Shown: positions 1 to 14,067 of the stretch, piece after piece | Numbering within the stretch: position 1 is the first letter of the stretch | Layout of the letters: each line of letters starts with the position of its first letter | From: Phallusia mammillata | Lineage: Eukaryota > Chordata > Ascidiacea > Phlebobranchia > Ascidiidae | Assembly (NCBI GenBank): GCA_003260075.1 | Contig: QLIY01000101.1 | Coordinates: 16,134 to 80,133 of the forward strand | Direction of reading: 5' to 3' | Length of the DNA: 64,000 nt | The notes under the pieces: generated by a model | The model's input: the letters and a program-made list of their open reading frames with translations, nothing else | Database searches by the model: none | Told to the model about the DNA's origin: nothing | Made by a program: the position numbers and the translations under genes

Positions 1-562
1 GGTACTTTTCCGAACAGTAAAACAAAGTTTGTTTACAGTATCAATTTTCTTCTTTTATTTTTTTGCACAGACAATTCCCCCCCCCCCAACAAAGTTTGTT
101 TACAGTATCAATTTTCTTCTTTTATTTTTTTGCACTTTTGAGTAATTGTAAATTATGTTTACTGCATACTGAATACCAAAATGTAGCCTAGTATTCCAGT
201 AAGGTGAAAGGAAGTATTCCAAAAAAGTATTCAAAATATTAGTATTCCCGAAAAAAGTATTCAAAATATTAGTATTCCAGAAAAAAGTATTCAGATTACT
301 AGTATTACAGAAAAAAAGTATTCTGATTACTAGTATTCCGAAAAAAGTGGTCTGAATAATTACTAACAAAAGATAAGCAAATTGGTAAAATAAAAACAAT
401 AAGACCCTTAAATGAAAAAAAAATATTTCAAACAGTTTTAGGCAATTTATACACAAACAATTACTTTCTGCCAAAAGTATATATTGTCATACAAAAGCAA
501 AGTTAAAAAATTTCAAACAGTTAAAGATTAAATGCTGTTATAAGTCACAAATAAATACTCAC

Positions 563-1972
563 ACTCTGTCGTATTTGTCGTATGAAAACTGTCTAATTTG
601 CTCCACAGATCGAATCAGGTTTTCGGTGATCTGGACTTCAACTTGAAGTGAACGCAATTTATGCACATCTTTGCCACCGGAAGACGTACCCTTTTCTGAT
701 GAGCTTTTAATGTACTCGGCGTGGCACTGTAAGTACTGTTGCAAGGCCTGGCAGTATTTCTTAATGATTTCGAGGTCTCGCACAATAAGGTTTTGCTTTG
801 GAGGCAGTGTTCTCGTCTTTTCAACTAACTGACCACAACCTATGGAAAAAGGAATTGAAAATAGTTTAGACAATTTTGCAATAATAAAAGCATGTTATAG
901 CGAAAAACACAAACACCAAACCAAACAATAGGAATATAACCAGTGGTCGGATTCAGTCGGTTTGCACCAGTTCTATAGAACCGTTTCATGAAATTTTATG
1001 GCACCAGCGAACCGGTTAGCATTACTGGTTACTGTCAATGGACTTTTTGTAACAGATCCGGCTGAATAATATGACTTTTGTGATAGAACCAGCTGACAAA
1101 AATTAAATCCCACCACTGCCCCCCCCCCCCTGGTTACTGTCAATGGACTTTTTGTAACAGAACCAGCTGAATAATATGACTTTTGTGATGGAACCGGCTG
1201 ACAAAAAATTAAATCCCACCACTGAATATAAACATCAGATATTGTGATTTTCAACATAAAAAATAATAAATACAAATAGTTGCTTATTTAATTAGTTCTG
1301 TTGTTTTGCTATTTATCTATTCTTTGCTCAATCTTTTACCATTGTACAACAGAACACCACAAGTTAATGTGCACACAACCAGCAACATTTACATATTTTA
1401 AGCAACCCACGATTTTAAAAAACCCTGCTTTGGCATACAGCACTGTACATGATGAAATCCTAAGCATACATATAGTTTTCTGTTCAAAGCATGGCTATGG
1501 TGATACATAGATATCAGACAGTGATTATCGTTTAAATCTTACCGATATTATCAGGCAACGACGTCACTGATCCAGATCTTTTTTGTGGATGGAAACCATG
1601 AGAAGACACACTACCCCCCCCCCGTTCAAAGCATGGCTATGGTGATACATAGATATCAGACAGTGATTATCATTTAAATCTTACCGATATTATCAGGCAA
1701 CGACGTCACTGAACCAGATCTTTTTTGTGGATGAAAACCATGAGAAGAAACACTTGCGCTTGTGAATATAGTTTGGGTGCATCTAAAAACAAAAGTAATT
1801 CAGTGTAACAATTTGTATCTTTCATTCGTATATAGCATTACTTTAAGTCAAGGGTGTGCAATCTGCGGCCCACGGGCCAAATGCGGCCCTTGAATAAAGG
1901 TTGTGTGGCCCGCAGAGACGCTTGGATTTCAAATGTACTGCCAAACGAGTCCAACTATTATATATTTTTGTG

Positions 1973-2067
<95 letters not shown>

Positions 2068-5000
2068 TGATGCTATTTTTCTGCGCCCTGGCAGTATGTG
2101 GCTAGAATCAAATGCAAATTTTACTTGTAGTTAAACATATTTGGTAAGCAACAAAGTAAAATCACCTTGTGTTATACACATGTGCAGCCCGCGATCTAAT
2201 TTTGACAATTGTCTTTGGCCCCACAGTAAAAAAGGTTGCACACCCCTGCTTTAAGAGGTGACACAAAATAAAGTAAAGGCAAACGACAATGTGGTTTGAA
2301 ATAACAATCATGACTTAAAACACACAGATCAAAGACAATCAATATATTATGTTATGTATATTTTATTGAAAATGTTACCCATTGCTGTTGTGTTTATTTG
2401 TCAGAAATGTGTCTCAGTATAGTTTATGGAAAATTTTTGTGTCTTTTCATGAATATAATGGACCAAATATTCAGAAAATGTGACATGTTTTATTGGTTAA
2501 CAGTTCGGCAGATCCTCATGCCATCATCAGTGATTAGTGTATTTCGTTACTTTTAAAGGTATAATTAAAAAATTAACTCTTTTTATTTGACATTTTCAGT
2601 AACATACTAGTGGTTTGTGACAAAATTTTAGGATGCTAAACAATAGTACTGACCAAAAATGTGTTTTAAAGATTAAGGAGCAAGCTACTGTTATTCTTTT
2701 AATTCAAATTTGACAACCAGCACAAAAAAATTAAATCTTGCACTGATTTCATTTGCACAAATAAGAAAAAAAACATGTGAACGTTGCGCAGCTATCCCGA
2801 CTTGGTAAATATTTTAGCGCAATTGTGCTCTTACGATTTTGCCTGACAAAGTAAACTCAACTAAAAAAAATCATTTTTTATGCCGTACCTTGTTGCAACT
2901 TGTTCTCCGCTCCCAGTATTACCCAGTAAGGGTTGAATGGGTGATAAAAACTTGTCGGGTAACTCTTCAAGGGGTCCAGCTTTCCCAGTTTGCACAACAA
3001 CATCTGTAAGACTTCGCCCTGATTGCTGTGGTTTTGACCTTTCACAAAAACCAAAATCTAAAACAATAAATTTTTTGTTCAATTTTTTTTCATCACATCA
3101 CAAAATTTTTTACTGTATTAAATAAACTGTTGCTGCCAGGCATCATGGATCAACAAAATTTTTGGCTCTTCCAGCAGTTTTAATTTTTTTACCGAGCTTG
3201 TTGCTTTCTATTAACTTTGTGTTTTCAATTTATGTCATTACCCTGATGTGCATGTATGAGACATCGAAATGTCGTCATATTATAATAAAAACTGCTGGAA
3301 GAAAATTTTGTTTCACTATATTGTTGAATCAAGGAAATATACCAAAATGAAAATATTTTGCAATTTCAGTCTTGTTTTTTTTTCAATCTAAGTACAGTAT
3401 TAGGTAAAAAATAGAGTAATGACTAATGGATATGATGCATCAATGTCAACTGATATTGCTTTTAAGAGTAAGGTCTAGACACTTAAACTTATTGTAGAGG
3501 TAACGTAGATTCCCTTGGGATAATGTAGGTTTAACCGTACTAAGATATAATGCCTTTTAGGTAAAAACAATTTAACATGTAGTGGTATAACAAAACCATA
3601 GTTTTTTGTAATACATTCACACAAACTGTTTATAAACTAAACAAATATAAGCATATTAATAAGTTTGGCTTTAAACTGTCAGAAGACGTTACTGTTTATC
3701 ATGTAAAATTCATGACAAAATTGAGGCAAAGACAGTAATAATGCCAAAAATTATTGTAATATGGTAACTGCTTGCATATACAACCTTGTTGTTCATTTTG
3801 TAGTGCCTGATGATCATGTATGTTTTTTGCACCCCGCTCGTTATATCTGTAACGAGTCATTAAACTTTTTATTTCGTGTTCCACCAGTTTCAGTTGCTGC
3901 AGCCAAGTCTGAAAACATAAAATTCATTTTTATTCTTATTTGTAATGTTTTTTTGGCATTTTTTAAAAGATAAAACAAATGCTAAAAAAAAACTTTAGCT
4001 TGGTATTGTAAAGTATAAAAAAAACTTTTTAATGCAGTGTCGAAAAAAATGCATTTGTAAAAAATAAGAAAAATTTTTAATCAAAATGTATGTAAGGCAA
4101 AAATGGTAAATTTAGTACTTTAGCATGAAAATCAACACCAACATTTATGTAGGAAGAATGTTTCACAAGGTGGTGTATTTAACACAAAATTGCATTTTAA
4201 TCTGATCGCAGAAACCTTATACTGATCAAGATCAAAGAAGCGGCGTATGTAAATGTTACTCCACATCAATAGGCTAAGATACCAGGAACGATAAACTGAT
4301 TGGATCTCTGCACAACATAACGCAGGTTACCCAGGAAAGTTTGCAGAATTTAAGGGAGAATAGGCTGTCTGGTTAAGCCGATTTCAGATCGTAAACACTC
4401 TAGATTTAAGCTTTTCAAATCTCGACACTTTTTACAAGTAACTAGTGTTTGTTTTGGCAATTTCGAGGACAAATTGTTCTGCCATCAACACCAGTGAGAC
4501 CTATTTCCGTAACTACTTTTCGATGTAACTAGACAAATCTACTAAACTTACTATTTCAATCGGGATTAGACATAGCTTTGAAGAGAAATGCACATTTCTG
4601 TACACTTTGATCTTTAGCATTGCGACAGAATATTTATCGCTGTATATTGTAACTGGTTAAACTTTAAAGGGATAAAGTTGAGGGTTAAAACCGTCAATAG
4701 TCAAGTATATATACTTCAGTAACCAACGGATTACAATAATTTTGTTTTTCTAATGATTGCAAAAGTTGTGAATAGAAAATTTGGTTAAAATAAAAGACCA
4801 CATATTTTGACAAGAAAATTGTAACTGGTTTGTCTTTATAAGTAAAAAAATATAAATAAAATTCATGAATTGCAAAGAACATGCACTTGTAACATAAAGA
4901 ATGTCATTTTTTCGATTTACTGACATTTCACAAGTTATGTACTGAAATGTTTATGTAATCAAAAGCATATACTCCTAAAAACACATTTTTATTCTATAGC

Positions 5001-8000
5001 TAGCGTTCAACAATATCAAAAGAATTACATATACAGGGCAAGTACTTCAGAATTTTATTTCTAGCTGACCTGTACTCTCTTGTTCATCATTTCAGGGCTT
5101 CCGAGTTTTTGTTTCATGGCATCCTGAACATTGAATATCGATCGTTCTAATTGTTTCCTGGTTGCTTCACTGTTAGGGGACATTGACTAAAAAAACAAAA
5201 ATTAAAAATTCAAGTATATTTCCACATGCTATGAACAGTAGCATTACAAGAGGCCAAAAGCCACACTTTTTGAGTCCCCTTGAGAGTAACCTTTTTGTCT
5301 CAAGAATATTAACATAAGGTAAAAATAGTAATATTAAAGTATACTGTGACTGTATGTCAGGGGTCGCGTGCCAATTAACTTGTTATTTCCATGTATTAAT
5401 GACCTCGCGTGCCAACGTTTTTATACATAATGGTGGTTCATGCCAGCAGATATCAATAATAAAGAGAAAGCAGAGTGTTTTGTGCATGTAAGGTTGAATT
5501 TTAAGACAATGGCATGACAACAACTACAAACAAGCAGTGTAGTGGGTTAAATTGTTACTTCAATATAAACATGCAAATCGGTTGGCGTTCCATGAAAAAA
5601 CACCTCGCATGCTAACTTTGGCATGCATGCCAGGGGTTGCCGAACCCTGCTGTATGTAATGCCACATACTTTTTTAGTGTTTTAAATGTTTTTTTTATAC
5701 GTTTTCAATGACAGCAATAGTGCTAAACCCACACACATTCACAGATTAATCTTAACTTGTTAAGCAATTGGGCTTTAATTGAAACATTAGTCTTAATAAC
5801 ATTAAAACATAAGTATCTTAGCGTCAAGTAGGAAACCTTTAGGAAGTGGACTTGAAGTAATGTTTTTTGTCCATCATATGGAACATAAAATTTAAAGAAC
5901 TCTTCTGGCAATTGTATTTTTATACCAACGTTTACCCTGATGATGGCGACCTGTGCAGGACGTTGAAACTATCAGTATAAAAATCCAAATCCAAAAAGAG
6001 CTCTATAAATATATTATGCCTGGCAGCAATAGCTTAGATATCGAACATAAATATTTCACAACTTTTAACTGCACAAGAATTGCTGTATTTTTGCTGTTTA
6101 AGCCAGTTTCTCTTTTTAATACAAACTGGAGATGTTAGTAATGTATGTACTTGTTTAGGAGACATTGCTCACAAAATGGTCACAGATTTCTGGAAGTTGA
6201 TTAAAACTTATAAAGACCACACAAGTCAATGTTTATGCCATATAACACAACTTGTTATGGTCTAAACCACCAACATCCTGCTACAGTTTGCCTAAAGGCT
6301 ACTTCACAAATTTAAGGGAGTGCTCCAGGAGTTTTTCATAAACTTGAGTCATTAAACTTGACGCACTGTGTGATGACGCTTTGTGTTTATCAATTTATGT
6401 GGAATGTAAACTAGTTGTAGACAATGTCTAGAGAATTTTTTTCTAACCAGGACATTTCCTGAGCATTGTAGTTATTCAAACATACCTGAAATACTAAACT
6501 AAAAATCTGATATTTTGGCCTACAGTAATCATTATATATATTCAGAACAGCTAAAATGGCCTTATACTTAATACTGGGTTCAGCCCTGAAGTGTGATAAC
6601 AGAATAATCTTGAATTTAAACCTTTTTTTAAATATGGCATTATTATTTTTCTGCATGCATACAGCAGGCATTTACACTTAAAAAAGTCTTGCGACAAAAT
6701 AATTAGAATTATTGTTGCATTTTTACTTGGACAAAAGTTCACACAGGCTTTTAATTTTTTAACGCAAGATTGATTACGGAATGTATCACTACTGACAGAA
6801 ATTGAAGAAACACTGATTAACATTTTTGAGGTCTACGGGAAAATCTAATTTGCACTGGGCTGATAGCTACTGGCAATGATGTGTGAAAGGACTTGCAGAC
6901 CTTCGAAAAATGCACAAATCTAATGTTTACATCAAATAAACACCAGCCTATTAAGCACGGGAAATTGGAATGTAGGTTAAACACATTAAATAAAGTTAAG
7001 CATTGTTAAAATGTCTTTCTAATTGACATTAGCTAAGGCAAAGAGATTACATACTTATCTTTGGCATAGATACCAGTTTGTTTTGTAAGAACGGTCTTGC
7101 AAAAATTTGCCAAGCACTTTCTTTTATCAAAACAACCAATTTTGTACACATCAGTGCCAATAAATATCAAGGCATGACCAGTTTAACATACATTTCTGAC
7201 ATTTATGTGTTAAAAAAGTGCAAGATTCACATTTAAAAAAAATACCTGTTTTTAAAAGTTTAAAGTGAGTCTGCTTAAAAAAAATTAGGTTCACTTTTTT
7301 AATTGGCACAAAACTGCAGATTTGAACCCTTCAAAAACAGAACATTCTTTTGTAAGAAATGGCAGAGTGCATTAGCGAACTTGGCAGATAGCTTGACAAG
7401 TAAACAAACAAACAGCCAGATTTCCTCTACGGGTTTCGCTCGGCTGGATCTGTTACAGACGGTTAACCGCCGATGATAAAGCAAGCAAAGGGGTTTGTTT
7501 TGGAAACTTGAAATTTGCACATGAATGAAAATTCCTGTGTCTAACGCACCCATGTTTGCTTACGGCGTAGCAGTACATCAAAACACCAATGACGGTAATT
7601 TTACCCAAGTTGTATTGTAATTGAATTCTCACACTTCGTAACAACGCTATTATCACGTTAATAGCAAATTTAATGTGTACAAAATTTTCACTCTTTGTGT
7701 CTGCATTCACTATAAAATGCCCTTTCATTCACATTTAAGTTGTTTTACAGCCATTTAGATACAATAAACCTAGGTTAAACTGGATTCGGTTAATCCAGAT
7801 TTTCACATAACTCGGACAAAACTTGAGGTACAAATGATTTGCAATGTGGTAAGGTTTCAACCAAAATCTTAGGTCAATTAGTGTATGTACGAACCGAATG
7901 TTTCATAACTTTACTATTAACCACATTCATGAAAAATCCTTTTGCAGAATGACTAAATTCTCATCAGTAAAAATATCGATTTAACCCCCCCCCCTTACTA

Positions 8001-11000
8001 TTAACCACATTCATGAAAAATCCTTTTGCAGAATGACTAAATGTATTCTCATCAGTAAAAATATCGATCTAGTCAAGATTTGAGTGACCAACCTTTTCTG
8101 ATGCAATAAGACTTGTGTTTAAGTCGTTGAGTTGTTTCATGTAATCATCTTTAGCACATTCCTCTCTTTTCAAGTTTTCAAGAAGTGAATCCCTAAAACA
8201 CAATAATTTTACATCTATCCTCTATTACCGATAAAATATTAATGTGTGTCAACTAATTTTATTGCAAAACCTGTTTGTAAAAAAATACTTTTGAAAATAG
8301 ATTTACTGTTTTCCCCCCCCCCTTTAGCACATTCCTCTCTTTTCAAGTTTTCAAGAAGTGAATCCCTAAAGCACAATAATTTTAAGTCTATTCTTTATTA
8401 GTGATAAAAAAATTATGTGTGTCAACTAATTTTTGAAACACCTGTTTGTAAAAAAAACTTCTGAAAACAGAAATTGAAATTAACATATATATATAATATA
8501 GCATAATGTCTGTATTTTACTGTTTTCAAAGAAAAAAAATCGTTTATGGTCTTTACAACCTAATACATAACATATTACACCGTAAATTAACGCCTATATA
8601 TTTGATATAACATCCCCCCCCCCCTTTCAAGCACTTTTTCTTGACCAAACGGGTCTCACAAGCCAGCGTTATGGACTTTACAACATAATACACCTATTTG
8701 ATATAACATGTCAAATGGTCAACGCTGTATACATGTCTGTTATTGTTAAGTTGTTATCTGGTTGGGTTCACTATTATTTACATTTGTATCCAAAATGTGT
8801 TTTACAAAAAAAGTAAAAACACAGATTGTACCCCCCCCCCCAGGACAAAATTCTTATAAAGCGACAAAATGCAAAACACACAAAAAAACAGCCATAAGAA
8901 GATCTCGCGGCTGCAAACTCGCACCAACGCATTGATAACACAAGCTCAGTGCTGTAAAAGATTGTAAATATTAGGACATTATTACTGATTGTGATAAGTT
9001 AAACAGTTGTATAGTTATGCATATTTTGAGTATTTTTACAAAAAACTGCAAATACCTTTGGTTGGTTAGCAAATGTAAGCGTTTCCGTATATCCACTTGT
9101 GAAACATAATTAAACGAATCATTGTGATTTTGAGTGGCTGGCGATTGTGTTTCGAACAGAGTATTGGTAAAAGATGTATAATGTGGTAATCCATATTCCT
9201 GGTAGGGGGAAAGGCCGCTATGTCCCTGGACCACCCGGTTTGCAGAACCAAAAATGTGTTGTCTATGAGGTTCTGGTTCTTTATGATCTAGAGTAGGTTG
9301 TGCGCTTATTGTATTGCCAAGTTGCAGTACCATTTTCTGCAATAACAGTAAAAATTTAGTCAAAAAATGTTTACCTTATTCCTACAGAATCATTTTGGGA
9401 AAAAACGAACAACAGGATATCTGAAGAAATATAAAAGCTAGCTTTTTTGTTCAATAGGCTATTGTTATGACACAACAGAGTAAAAAAATCATTGGCACTG
9501 AGCTTGTGAGTTTCTAAAGGCTGTCCAAGATTTTGACTATATTCATAGTTTATGAAAAATAAACTCTAAAGATGTTTGCAACTTCCTAAGATCTGGTAGA
9601 CTTTAGGTAACGAAGGAACAGCCCCCCCCCCGAGTTTCTAAAGGCTGTCCAAGATTTTGACTATATTCATAGTTTATGACAATTAAACTCTAAAGAAGTT
9701 TGCAACTTCTTAAGATCTGGTAGACTTTGGGTAACCAAGAAACATATTTCAGTTTCTTTGTGTTTAGATAAGCATTCCATCTTAATAACACACATCTAGA
9801 ACATTCTAGCAGTTAAGCTGCACATGTGAGAAAAAAGCATGTCTACAGGTCAAGGTTGCATTCACGTGACAAAATTTACACAAATTCTGTTTTTTGTGAC
9901 TAAACATGTAAAAGTAAGTTGCATTCATTCTGTTGTATAGAACTGATATGTACAAATTGAATATAAGGATGTGAAAATTTGCTACTTTTAGCAATGTTTT
10001 GCATTATGCAACTATATTATTGCCTAGAAGAGCATTTAGCAGCTTAAAGAAATTAAAAGGCATTATGCTATGTACACTTAAAAGGCTATAAATTGAAAAC
10101 CCCCCCCCCCTGTAAAAGATTGTAAATATTAGGACATTATTACTGATTGTGATAAGTAAAACAGTTGTATAGTTATGCATATATATATGAGTATTTTTAC
10201 AAAAAACTGCAAATACCTTTGGTTGGTGAGCAAATGTAGCCCCCCCCCCATTCCATCTTAATAACACACATCTAGAACATTCTAGCAGTTAAGCTGCGTA
10301 TGTTGGAAAAAAGCATGTCTACAGGTCAAGGTTGCATTCATGTGACAAAATTTACATAAAAATCTATTTTTTTCGACTTACACAACTATATTATAGCACA
10401 GAAGAGCATTAGCAGCTGAAAGAAATTGAAAGGCATTATGCTATGTACACTTAAAAGGCTATAAATTGAAATTTCGAATATGTAAATTTTGTACTTTTTG
10501 CCGGGGTTTTTTAATGCAGAACTGTACATAGACCAGAATGGCAGCGTTACATGTAACATGTCTAAATAATTTATTTTGAAGATAAAGCAACATATGTTGT
10601 AGAATGCACCTGTATTTTTAAGCTCTACACATAGATTTGGACAACACTACATAATCTAGTAATTCTTGTCCAAGGAGAAAACAGACCAAATAAAAGCAGT
10701 CAGGCATAAATAAATCAATAGTTTCAAAGTAGGTCAATGGGTATTTTCATGATGGATTACCAAAATGCAGGTGTGCATTGGCAAATACACAATATATATA
10801 CCAACATGAAAATGTGTGACATTAAAATTACACTGTCTGTACGTGGTAGTTCCAAATGCCAGCTAACGACATGACTAGGTAAAGCTTGGTGCCATATGCT
10901 ACTAGACTTTCCACCATCCTAAAACATCAATAATTGATGTTTCGCCAAAGCTGTGCCCTTCTATACATATTGATTGGACATGGAAAGTCCAGCCATATAC

Positions 11001-12551
11001 ATAAACTTTAACTTAAAGTAATGCAAATTGCATCTACAAAAATTTGAATAACAGCCCAGATTATGTCCTTTATATGATCTAGTTTTAGTAGTGCATTCAT
11101 AATTTATGCACTTTATGACCGCTAATGTGAAAAAACAGGCAAGTTTATTAAATATTTAAAGGTTAGTAGGGTTGAAATTTTCTGTATCCTGCCAGTTATT
11201 TTTAACTGAATTGACAAATATTACAATGGTGGTAGAGCATTATGTCAATATTGAAATAAGCCATTGTGAAATGGATCAAAATACATTCAAACTTTTTTCA
11301 CAAATCTGGAGGATCTCATGTCAACTATGGGCATTAAAAAGCATTATGACCCATGTATTAGTAAAACTATCTATTATATGTATATGTAACAAAACAAAAC
11401 TTTTGTCACCTTCAAGTCCAAGGCTTCAGACTCCAGTCTATTTATTTGTGAAGTGTTGTTGGATAACTCATTTTTTAAAGTGCTGTTTTCCAATTTTAAA
11501 GTTTTTACTTGTTCCAAAAGTTGATCCAGTTGTGACATTTCACCATTGGCAAGTGAATTGCTTACATTATCTAAAAACATTTGTTCCAATTAGGTGCGTC
11601 ACAATAAAAACTTATTATGCCACAAACAACAACACCACATATTGCTTTACTGTTTATTTTACTACTGGCTAATAAAATTGTAGTTTATAACTGCATATGC
11701 TTGTTATTCCATTTTTTTCAGTTATCAATGCTTTTGCCATTATCCTATAAAGGCATCATGCATAGGACACCAAAACAACTGTTGTTTTACACTGAAAATC
11801 TACTAACAGAATTATAACTGTTAATACAGTATGCAACAACAATTTATTTATTGTAGTTTATAAGTTGACCAAAGCACTATAATTACACTGTGCAATGCCT
11901 GCTCATTCTGCTGCAAATCATAAGGCAATTTCTACATATTGGTGTATAAATCAATGTAAGCTAAAGTGAGAGTATTTGAACTGAACAGTATCTAACCCTT
12001 CAACATGCAACATGGTCACCGACGATCACCGTTTATTTAAATGTATAACTAAGAATGGAAAGCATTTTCCAAGTTATATATTCCATTTAATTCATTGACG
12101 GATTTCGTAACTTGGAAAATGCTTTCCATTCTTAGTCAATGTAAGCTACTGTGTCATATTTGTTGATATTTTTTTATACCATAGGCCGTCTTAAATGTCA
12201 GAATAACAATAAAAGACAAAACTTGAATGTTAGTGTTCGATTACATATATAATGTTTCACTTAATACTTCAAATATTTTGCTTGAATATAAAAGATTTTT
12301 TGGAAATTAGTAACAGCCACTGCAGATATTCGGCTAAATTGTAATGTGTCACCAGAAACTTTAGAAGGACTGTTCTGTAAATTCAACAAGTACTGCTTAA
12401 AACTAAAAGACCACAGCTTCACGCATATACCAATCGAAGTATAAAAGAAAAACTTACCATTTATTTCTCTGGTATTTCCTATTCCATTAGTAATGGCATT
12501 TCCAGCCATTTGATTTTCTGTCGGTGTAGTGGAATCAGGAACGACAACCAT
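563..12551 (-). CDS. APC: APC-like protein, N-terminal exons (3' part off the left edge)
   Basis: Nine exons on the minus strand join in phase: 12551-12458, 11570-11410, 9336-9056, 8192-8093, 5186-5070, 3908-3785, 3057-2889, 1782-1685 and 839-563. They give about 473 residues. The last exon ends at a strong GTGAGT donor in phase 2, so the gene continues beyond position 1. Exon 2 encodes a heptad coiled coil containing LDQLLEQVKTLKLEN, which closely resembles the N-terminal oligomerisation helix of APC. Exons 4-6 (DYMKQLNDLNTSLI, RKQLERSIFNVQDAMKQKLG, WLQQLKLVEHEI) follow the second APC coiled-coil region in the same order. Exon 9 contains RSVEQIRQF, like the segment before the APC armadillo repeats. 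The family is the scaffold of the beta-catenin destruction complex and also binds microtubules. The ATG at 12551 follows the longest in-frame path. A second ATG in exon 2 (GEMSQ) aligns with the vertebrate start, so alternative N-termini are possible. Exons 3, 4 and 8 have partial copies nearby. The armadillo and beta-catenin-binding repeats are not in the window, so the name rests on the N-terminal match. Confidence 0.72.
941..1224. mobile_element. hAT-type miniature element, CAGTGGTGGGATT family
   Basis: Ends CAGTGGTCGGATTC and AAATCCCACCACTG are inverted. Flanks aatataac / aatataaa form an 8-bp target duplication with one mismatch. An internal block is doubled across a short C run. It lies in an APC intron. 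Confidence 0.75.
1543..1613 (-). other. Partial second copy of APC exon 8
   Basis: The donor side of exon 8 (1685-1782) is repeated here with a few differences and is cut off by a C run starting at 1614. The flanking intron sequence is also repeated. It is probably an allelic contig end, not a second exon. Confidence 0.75.
1849..2248. mobile_element. hAT-type miniature element, CAAGGGTGTGCAA family
   Basis: Ends CAAGGGTGTGCAATC and GTTGCACACCCCTG are inverted. Flanks ctttaagt / ctttaaga form an 8-bp duplication with one mismatch. A 94-base C run interrupts it. Confidence 0.75.
1974..2067 (+). repeat. C homopolymer, 94 bases
   Basis: The longest of the C runs, inside a hAT-type element. Likely gap filler or collapsed unresolved sequence. 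Confidence 0.9.
2455..2560 (-). repeat. Repeat with CTGATGATGGCA...GCCGAA core
   Basis: On the minus strand it reads CACTGATGATGGCATGAGG, then TGCCGAA, then AATAAAACATGTCAC. It is a diverged member of the family at 19375, 39340 and 46330. Confidence 0.5.
5358..5649. mobile_element. hAT-type miniature element, CAGGGGT family
   Basis: Perfect 8-bp target duplication ctgtatgt. Ends CAGGGGTCGCGTG and the CCGAACCCTG right end. 292 bp, inside an APC intron. Confidence 0.75.
8323..8365 (-). other. Partial second copy of APC exon 4
   Basis: It repeats the acceptor side of the exon at 8093-8192 and lies directly after a C run. The downstream intron sequence is also repeated with small indels. Read as allelic duplication from assembly. 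Confidence 0.7.
10217..10239 (-). other. Short copy of the donor end of APC exon 3
   Basis: The segment 10111-10239 lies between two C runs and repeats about 8951-9078, including the donor end of exon 3. The next segment, from 10250, repeats DNA from about 9774. Together these look like a small alternative-haplotype contig placed between larger contigs. Confidence 0.7.
12049..12135. repeat. Perfect 28-bp inverted repeat, small foldback element
   Basis: Arms 12049-12076 and 12108-12135 (CTAAGAATGGAAAGCATTTT and onwards) are exact reverse complements around a 31-bp spacer. First APC intron. Confidence 0.85.
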
Positions 12552-13797
12552 GATTACGAGGCGTAAATAAAACAGCCCAACGAAAAAGTTAGGCAAAACA
12601 TATCAAACACAACAAAAACAATATACAAACTCCCGATTTACAAACACACATCTAATAAATTTCATCATTCTGTCCTGAAAAAAGACAGAAAACATATATA
12701 CACGTTATAAGGGAACCATTTTAATGGCTACAACTTCGCATGTCTGCTCAACATGCCCACTTATTCTGTTTTTCATTGTCATTTCTAGCTAAGCGCCAAA
12801 GAATCGAATGACTGATTGAGTGATTGTGTTCGCCGCGACTCTATGACGCCACTATAGGGAAAATAATTTACCCCTTTTCGCCGCAAATATTTATTATTTT
12901 TACAAAACATGTTTTTTAGCAGACAGTCAGACACAATGTTTTGTTTCGTAAGTTTATTTTTTTAAAACGCATAAACTGTGTTAAAATATAAAGTAGGAGA
13001 TGTTATAATATATATTTGTTTTACTTTTATTGGAGATTGAAAAACCCAAAACACAATATTTTAGTTTCCCACATCAGCAGAAACAAATAGTTTCAGTTCC
13101 TGTTAGACGAAACCGCATGTAAAAGGAAAAAATCTTTTTTATATAGTCTGAAAACCGTTTTGTTGTATAATATTATCTTTTAACCAGAACGTAATACCCC
13201 CCCCCCTTATTGGAGATTGAAAAACCCAAAACACAATATTTTAGTTTCCCACATAAGCAGAAGCAAATAGTTTCAGTTCCTGTTAGACGAAACCGCATGT
13301 AACGGAAAAAATCTTTTTTATATAGTCTGAAGACCTTTTTGTTGTATAATATTATCTTTTAACCAGAAGGTAAGTTTTAGTTGTGATGACAGCATGGAAA
13401 AATTAACAAAAAAGGTCGCCTGCGCTCAAGCGTTAAGTGACATCATAAAACAATGGATCAGCTGACCATAACAACTAAGAACTTCTTGAAGGTTGTTGTA
13501 GGTTACGACTTACGAGCAATTATGATTTAATAGCCTAGTGTAGAGTTATTAACGTCAAGGCTCTTATAACAGAATGGCAAACTTTAGACTAATTTCTTGG
13601 AATATGTAAAGTATGTTTTTGTTTTGTTAACTTTTTGCATTTGTATCTAATTGCACGTGATGTTTTTTTGTTTAACGTTTAGTTGATCTGTTTGTTTCCT
13701 TTCAAAATGTTCTGACACATTTTAGTTCCATTTTTATGTTTTTAAAAGTCAAGTCAAATTTGTACTGTTTGTTTAGGAAAACAGAAAAGGGTATAAC

Positions 13798-13870
13798 CAG
13801 TGTTGGGATTCCAATTTTCAGCCGGTTCTATCACAAAAGTCCTATTTTTCAGCTGGTTTTGTTAAACATC

Positions 13871-13955
<85 letters not shown>

Positions 13956-13995
13956 TTCTATAGAACCGGTGCGAACCGGCTGAATCCCACCACTG
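13798..13995. mobile_element. hAT-type miniature element, CAGTGGTGGGATT family
   Basis: Inverted ends CAGTGTTGGGATTC / GAATCCCACCACTG; 8-bp flanks ggtataac / ggtatagc. It contains an 83-base C run and sits just upstream of the ZRANB1 start. Confidence 0.8.
13872..13954 (+). repeat. C homopolymer, 83 bases
   Basis: Inside the hAT-type element upstream of ZRANB1. It replaces the middle of the element seen intact at 15766-15945. Confidence 0.9.
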
Positions 13996-14067
13996 GGTAT
14001 AGCTTATTTCACTGACTAACACACTATTTTATTTATTTGTAATCATTGACAGGGATTTTTGCAAACA

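Larger units (their letters stand above)
12552..14067. promoter_or_regulatory. Divergent intergenic region between APC and ZRANB1
   Basis: This spacer of about 1.5 kb separates the two outward-pointing start codons and must hold both promoters. I see no convincing TATA box. It contains a near-copy of 13011-13195 after a C run at about 13197, and a hAT-type miniature element at 13798-13995. An acceptor-like site (gacag, AG at 14050-14051) lies just before the ZRANB1 ATG. It could be a 5'UTR intron acceptor or, if this is an ascidian, a spliced-leader trans-splice site. Confidence 0.6.

Noticed and set aside
1901-2134. Open frame encoding a long polyproline stretch
   Set aside because: It exists only because a C homopolymer is translated. 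It lies inside a mobile element within an APC intron. The same applies to the polyproline frames at 13736-13963, 54484-54852 and 57794-58078.
11172-11672. 166-codon plus-strand frame
   Set aside because: Antisense to APC exon 2, no family resemblance, with composition typical of AT-rich intron translation.
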